Assembly: GCF_024296685.1 (NCBI RefSeq) | Contig: NZ_CP100763.1 | Location: 3,410,001 to 3,474,000 of the forward strand | DNA length: 64,000 nt | Reading direction: 5' to 3' | From: Natrinema marinum | Lineage (GTDB): Archaea > Halobacteriota > Halobacteria > Halobacteriales > Natrialbaceae | In this document: positions 60,697-64,000 of the stretch, in pieces | How the letters are laid out: each line of letters opens with the position of its first letter | How positions within the stretch are numbered: position 1 is the stretch's first letter | The notes under the pieces: generated by a model | The model's database searches: none | Seen by the model: only the letters and a program-made list of their open reading frames with translations | Told to the model about the DNA's origin: nothing | Made by a program: the position numbers and the translations under genes

Positions 60697-61764
60697 ATGG
60701 ACTTCGCGACGGTATCCGAGAAGCTCGCGACCGGCCGTCTCGGCGGCGCGCTCTCGCGGCTCCTCCCCGCGACGCCCGTCTGGGAACGCGAGTGGGACGT
60801 CTGCTGTATTCTCGACGGCTGTCGGCTCGATCTCATGCGCGAGGTCGCGGCGGCCGGCCACGACGCACTCCCCGGCCCCGAGGGGGTCGACTCGCTGTGG
60901 TCAGTCGGCTCGCAGTCGGCCGAGTGGATGGACCGGACCTTCGAGCCGGCACACCGCGCGGAGATGGCCCGGACCGCCTACGTGACCGGCAACCCCTTTT
61001 CCTCCCAGCCCTGCGAGCACATCCTCGTCACCTCCGACGAGGTGTTGCCGCTCTCGGCCGACGATTTCGGTGTCTTCCACGAGGCCTGGCGCGAGGAGTG
61101 GGTCGACGACGAGATCTCGACGATCCCGCCCGCGTCGCTGACCGAGGCCGCCATCGCCGTCTGGCGCGAGCGCGAGGCCCTCGGGATCGATCGCGTCCTC
61201 GTCCACTACATGCAGCCCCACGCGCCCTTCCGGTCGCAGCCGGACTGGTTCTTCGGCTCGGCCGACATCGAACACTGGGGACAGGTCACCGACGGCGAGG
61301 ACGAGGACCTCGCGCTGGCCGACCTCTCGCCCGAGGAACGCGAGGCCCTCGAGGCGCTTGCCGAGGCAGAAGCGGCGGACGACAGCGGGGACTCGATGAA
61401 CGACCCCTGGCTGCGCGTCCGCGACGGCGACCTCGAGTTCGAGGCGGTCTGGGCGGCCTACCGGGACAACCTCGAGTGGGTGCTCGACGACCTGACGCGA
61501 CTGCTCGCAAACTGCGACGGCCGCGTCGCGATGACCAGCGATCACGGCAACGGCATCGGCGAGTTCGGCGTCTGGTCGCACCCGCCTGGGACGCCGGTCC
61601 CCGCCATCCGGCGGGTCCCCTGGGTCGTCCGCGAGGGGCGGGATCGGCGGACCTGCGAGCCCGGCCTCCCCGACGCGATCGGCGAGGGGACGACCGGACG
61701 CGACGAGAGCGCTCCTGACGACGACGCGATCGACTCGCGCCTCGAGGCGCTGGGATACAAGTGA
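60697..61764 (+). CDS. Sulfatase/alkaline-phosphatase superfamily protein
   Basis: 355 aa. CCILDGCRLDLMREVAAA near the start (an Asp, and Cys in place of the usual nucleophile position) and SDHGNGIGEFGVWSHPPGTP near the C-terminus (metal-binding Asp-His and His) suit a sulfatase-like hydrolase. An internal acidic insertion (about 215-235) is low-complexity. Targets are likely surface glycans. The next gene overlaps its stop by one base (TGATG). Confidence 0.78.
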   Translation: MDFATVSEKLATGRLGGALSRLLPATPVWEREWDVCCILDGCRLDLMREVAAAGHDALPGPEGVDSLWSVGSQSAEWMDRTFEPAHRAEMARTAYVTGNPFSSQPCEHILVTSDEVLPLSADDFGVFHEAWREEWVDDEISTIPPASLTEAAIAVWREREALGIDRVLVHYMQPHAPFRSQPDWFFGSADIEHWGQVTDGEDEDLALADLSPEEREALEALAEAEAADDSGDSMNDPWLRVRDGDLEFEAVWAAYRDNLEWVLDDLTRLLANCDGRVAMTSDHGNGIGEFGVWSHPPGTPVPAIRRVPWVVREGRDRRTCEPGLPDAIGEGTTGRDESAPDDDAIDSRLEALGYK

Positions 61765-62495
61765 TGGTGGGGCTCCTCCGCGACGCGATCTACGCCGTTC
61801 GCAAGGCCAGACTCGACGTAGAGCGCCGACGCCTCGACTACGGCCGGGAGACCCGCGAACGGGCCGACCGGCTTGCCGACGTGTTGCCGGCGTCGGCAGC
61901 CGACCTCCGCGAGTACGAGCGCGAGTACGAGGACCTCGAGTGGTTCCACGACAGTTACGCCGACAGCGTCGCCGAGATCCACGACGCCGGCGTCGCGACC
62001 GACACGACCCACTGGCGCGACGGGGCGACGATCTACGTCGTCTGCCGCGCGCTCGAGGTCGAGACCGCCGTCGAGACCGGGGTGCTGTTCGGCTCGTTCG
62101 ACGCCCATGTTCTGGCGGCGATGGAAGAAAACGGCGGCGGGACGCTACACTCCGTCGATCTGCCCGGCGGCCCGCCAGGGCCGTTCGAGTACGGCCACCT
62201 GATTCCCGATCGGTGTCGCGACCGCTGGGAGCTTCACGAGGGCGACGCCCGCGAGGTGGTGCCCGACCTGCTCGAGCGCGTCGGCCCCGTCGATCTGTTC
62301 TTGCACGACTCGGACCACCGACTGCCCCACATGCGCTTCGAGTACGAGACCGCGGTGGATCGGCTCGCGCCGGGCGGAGTGCTGGCGAGCCACGACGTGC
62401 GGCTCTCGAAGTTGTTCGATCGATTCACCGCGGAAAACGGGCTGCGGTCGTGCGTGGTCTGCGATACCGGGATCGCGCGGCGACCGCGACGATGA
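61764..62495 (+). CDS. SAM-dependent methyltransferase-like protein (class I, cephalosporin hydroxylase-type)
   Basis: 243 aa. The N-terminal helices precede a Rossmann-like core: AVETGVLFGSFDAHVLAAM, then HSVDLPGG and VDLFLHDSDHRLPHMRFEYE. It belongs to the methyltransf_24/cephalosporin-hydroxylase-like group. It starts in the stop of the sulfatase-like gene, so the two act together, probably on a surface glycan. Confidence 0.75.
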   Translation: MVGLLRDAIYAVRKARLDVERRRLDYGRETRERADRLADVLPASAADLREYEREYEDLEWFHDSYADSVAEIHDAGVATDTTHWRDGATIYVVCRALEVETAVETGVLFGSFDAHVLAAMEENGGGTLHSVDLPGGPPGPFEYGHLIPDRCRDRWELHEGDAREVVPDLLERVGPVDLFLHDSDHRLPHMRFEYETAVDRLAPGGVLASHDVRLSKLFDRFTAENGLRSCVVCDTGIARRPRR

Positions 62496-62603
62496 CCGGA
62501 TCGAGCCCTCGAGGGCGATGAACCGATCGCCGCGCTCGCGGCTGCCGGGGCACATCTCGCGATCGGTTTCGTGAGCCGAAAGAGTGGGTAAGGGCGGCGT
62601 CGG

Positions 62604-62873
62604 TCAGGACGTGGTCGGGGTGCAGTTCCAGCCGGGGTCGTGACCGGTGCGGTCGATGCGATCGGACCGACACGCCGGGCAGTAGTCGGGAGTCGTCGAT
62701 TCGCCTCGAGGGACGTACACCGCGCCGTCGCACTCCACGCACGCGTCCGCAACGATAGTTACGCAGTCCGCGCAGACGTTGAAGTCGTCAACCGTGAGAT
62801 CGCGCAGCGGTTCGAGTTGTTTGTCCAGTTCGTACTCGTCGATGACCGACTGACAGCTGTGACACGGTTTCAT
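62604..62873 (-). CDS. Zinc-ribbon protein with four CxxC knuckles
   Basis: 89 aa. CHSC, CADC, CVEC and CPAC pairs give eight cysteines, enough for two zinc sites. The rest is a short helical linker. TATA-like TATTTAGG lies about 30 bases upstream on the same strand. Function is unknown; a nucleic-acid or protein-binding role is inferred. Confidence 0.75.
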   Translation of the reverse strand: MKPCHSCQSVIDEYELDKQLEPLRDLTVDDFNVCADCVTIVADACVECDGAVYVPRGESTTPDYCPACRSDRIDRTGHDPGWNCTPTTS

Positions 62874-63072
62874 GGCGATGCGTGTGTACCATGTGAACTC
62901 ATACCTAAATATCTGCCTCTCGGAACTGTCAGACCTACGGCGAGTAAACGCGCGATCGGTGCGCCGCTGTAGATCGACCGCCCCGCCATCTCAGCGGCTC
63001 ACTTCCAGCAGGGGTCGTGGTACCGCAACCCTCGGAAGCGTTATCCGGGTACGGCGACTCCGTTCGTTCGTA

Positions 63073-63279
63073 ATGGCAAACGGTACGGTTGACTTCTTCA
63101 ACGACACGGGCGGCTACGGTTTCATTTCGACTGACAGCGACGAAGTAGACGACGACGAGGACGTGTTCTTCCACATGGAAGACGTCGGCGGCCCCGACCT
63201 CGAGGAAGGCACGGACGTCGAGTTCGACATCGAATCATCCCCGAAGGGACCCCGCGCGACGAACGTCGTTCGTCAGTAA
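63073..63279 (+). CDS. cspA: Cold-shock domain protein
   Basis: 68-aa single CSD. The start is ANGTVDFFNDTGGYGFISTD, with the RNP1-like GYGFIS and RNP2-like VFFHMED motifs and PKGPRATNV at the end. It is expected to bind single-stranded nucleic acid as an RNA chaperone. ATG 63073 begins the domain exactly. Confidence 0.92.
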   Translation: MANGTVDFFNDTGGYGFISTDSDEVDDDEDVFFHMEDVGGPDLEEGTDVEFDIESSPKGPRATNVVRQ

Positions 63280-63437
63280 GCCGGATTTCGCCCGTCGTTC
63301 ACAGCGATAGGCGCGATTCCGTTCTTTGACACTCGTCCGCCGTAGCCGCCGCTCTCTCCGGCCGCGAGCGACCAGCCAGCGACGACCTCGAATCGGAACC
63401 TCCCCGAATCCCGGTCTCCGCCGCGGCTCGAGCCCGA

Positions 63438-63869
63438 TCACTCGTCTCGATCCCCATCACCTCGAGCGGCCGCCACTCCGACACCTGCGCTGCCCCGGAG
63501 ATCACAGAGGACGGCGAGGCGTTCGGCCCGCTGGAGCAACAGCGCGCGCCCGGCACCCGTGAGGCGATAGGTGACTGCGCGCTCGTCGGGCTCGCGTCTC
63601 GCCAGCAGCTCGCGACCGACGAGCGCACGCAGGTTGGGCCCGAGGCGAGTCGGACTCACGCGGGGATACCGGCGCTCGAGGCTCTCCCCGATCCCCGACC
63701 GGGTGGTGGCCACCCCGTCGCGTTCGCGCCGGGCGACGGCCTCAAGGCAGTCCCGTTGGAAGCCGGTGAGTTCGATCCACGCGCGCCGGCCGTCCGTGGT
63801 CGGGTAGCTGGCGGGCGATGCGGCTGCTCGAGCGGGGGCTTGAAGGCCCCGCGAATCGTGGTCTGACAT
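63438..63869 (-). CDS. Winged-helix transcriptional regulator (PadR-like)
   Basis: 143 aa from ATG 63869. The core LTGFQRDCLEAVARRERDGV and RLGPNLRALVGRELLARREP, then the wing AVTYRLTGAGRALLLQRAER, matches haloarchaeal PadR-like regulators of the type with LTGFQRD. The DNA targets are unknown. The last 130 bases of the window hold no gene. Confidence 0.7.
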   Translation of the reverse strand: MSDHDSRGLQAPARAAASPASYPTTDGRRAWIELTGFQRDCLEAVARRERDGVATTRSGIGESLERRYPRVSPTRLGPNLRALVGRELLARREPDERAVTYRLTGAGRALLLQRAERLAVLCDLRGSAGVGVAAARGDGDRDE

Positions 63870-64000
63870 GGCTTTCAGTGGGTTACACGGAAGCCGCGCG
63901 GACCGGTGTGGGCGCACCGGTCTGCATTCTCTCGAGGACCGATTCGGGTAGTTCTGGGTCCGTCTAGCTTCCGGTAGTCCAGTTGACGAGTGGACAGTAC

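Noticed and set aside
1-64000. CRISPR arrays, transposase genes or integrases
   Set aside because: No regular repeat-spacer array, no transposase or integrase motif and no terminal inverted repeats around a coding unit were seen.

Overview
The window looks like a chromosomal piece of a halophilic archaeon (class Halobacteria, probably Natrialbaceae-like). The DNA is GC-rich, with strong G/C bias at third codon positions. The proteins are Asp/Glu-rich, with many Tat-type lipoprotein signals. It carries a TFB, an archaeal aIF5B, MptA, a halocyanin and archaeal tRNA genes, and AT-rich TATA-like promoters lie about 25-35 bases before start codons. No rRNA, CRISPR array, transposase or plasmid replication gene was found.

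Layout. 75-6493: a polyamine/agmatine uptake and catabolism cluster (periplasmic binding lipoprotein, ABC ATPase, class III aminotransferase, agmatinase-family ureohydrolase, aldehyde dehydrogenase). The ABC permeases are missing. 6494-7374: an AT-rich gene desert next to tRNA-Ile, with a second copy of the tRNA 3' end 137 bp away, which looks like a decayed attachment region. 7442-24333: mostly housekeeping genes (FxsA, a DUF255 thioredoxin-fold protein, TrmB regulator, MptA, nucleotidyltransferase, RNAP epsilon-like protein, DsbA-like, NAD kinase, KaiC-like ATPase, Usp, TFB, NAD synthase, GNAT, enoyl-CoA hydratase). It also holds three copies of a 39-bp repeat, tRNA-Gly, and an unusual tRNA-His-like sequence. 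24432-27859: tRNA-Thr followed by an accessory stretch with a TSUP exporter, a DUF411 metal-binding lipoprotein, a halocyanin and a 43-aa zinc ribbon. 27875-34581: SecDF, Pgi, a CPBP protease, Nob1 and a PRC-barrel protein.

35219-50513 is the most distinctive part: a reactive sulfur island. It holds a Cys-containing HTH regulator, a TSUP transporter with a 49-aa membrane partner, two half-size YeeE/YedE transporters, two rhodanese-MBL fusions, two TusA proteins, a DsrE-like protein and a DUF2892 protein. It also holds a CoA-disulfide-reductase-like flavoprotein overlapped by an M20 peptidase, DUF1641, a sulfide:quinone oxidoreductase and two thioredoxins. Its parts list resembles the bacterial cst (CstR/CstA/CstB/SQR/TauE) persulfide-detoxification system, but with an archaeal-type regulator. 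Recurrent ATATTGT-type palindromes lie in its promoters. One bipartite element sits at almost the same distance (31 and 32 bases) from both thioredoxin start codons, suggesting one regulon.

50722-63869 returns to core functions: aIF5B, a cyclophilin-like protein, CTP synthase, GMP synthase subunit B, 5-formyl-THF cyclo-ligase, MoaB, a zinc-less MDR oxidoreductase, a sulfatase-like enzyme with an SAM methyltransferase-like partner, zinc-ribbon and cold-shock proteins, and a winged-helix regulator. Most assignments come from motifs read by eye; no database search was possible.
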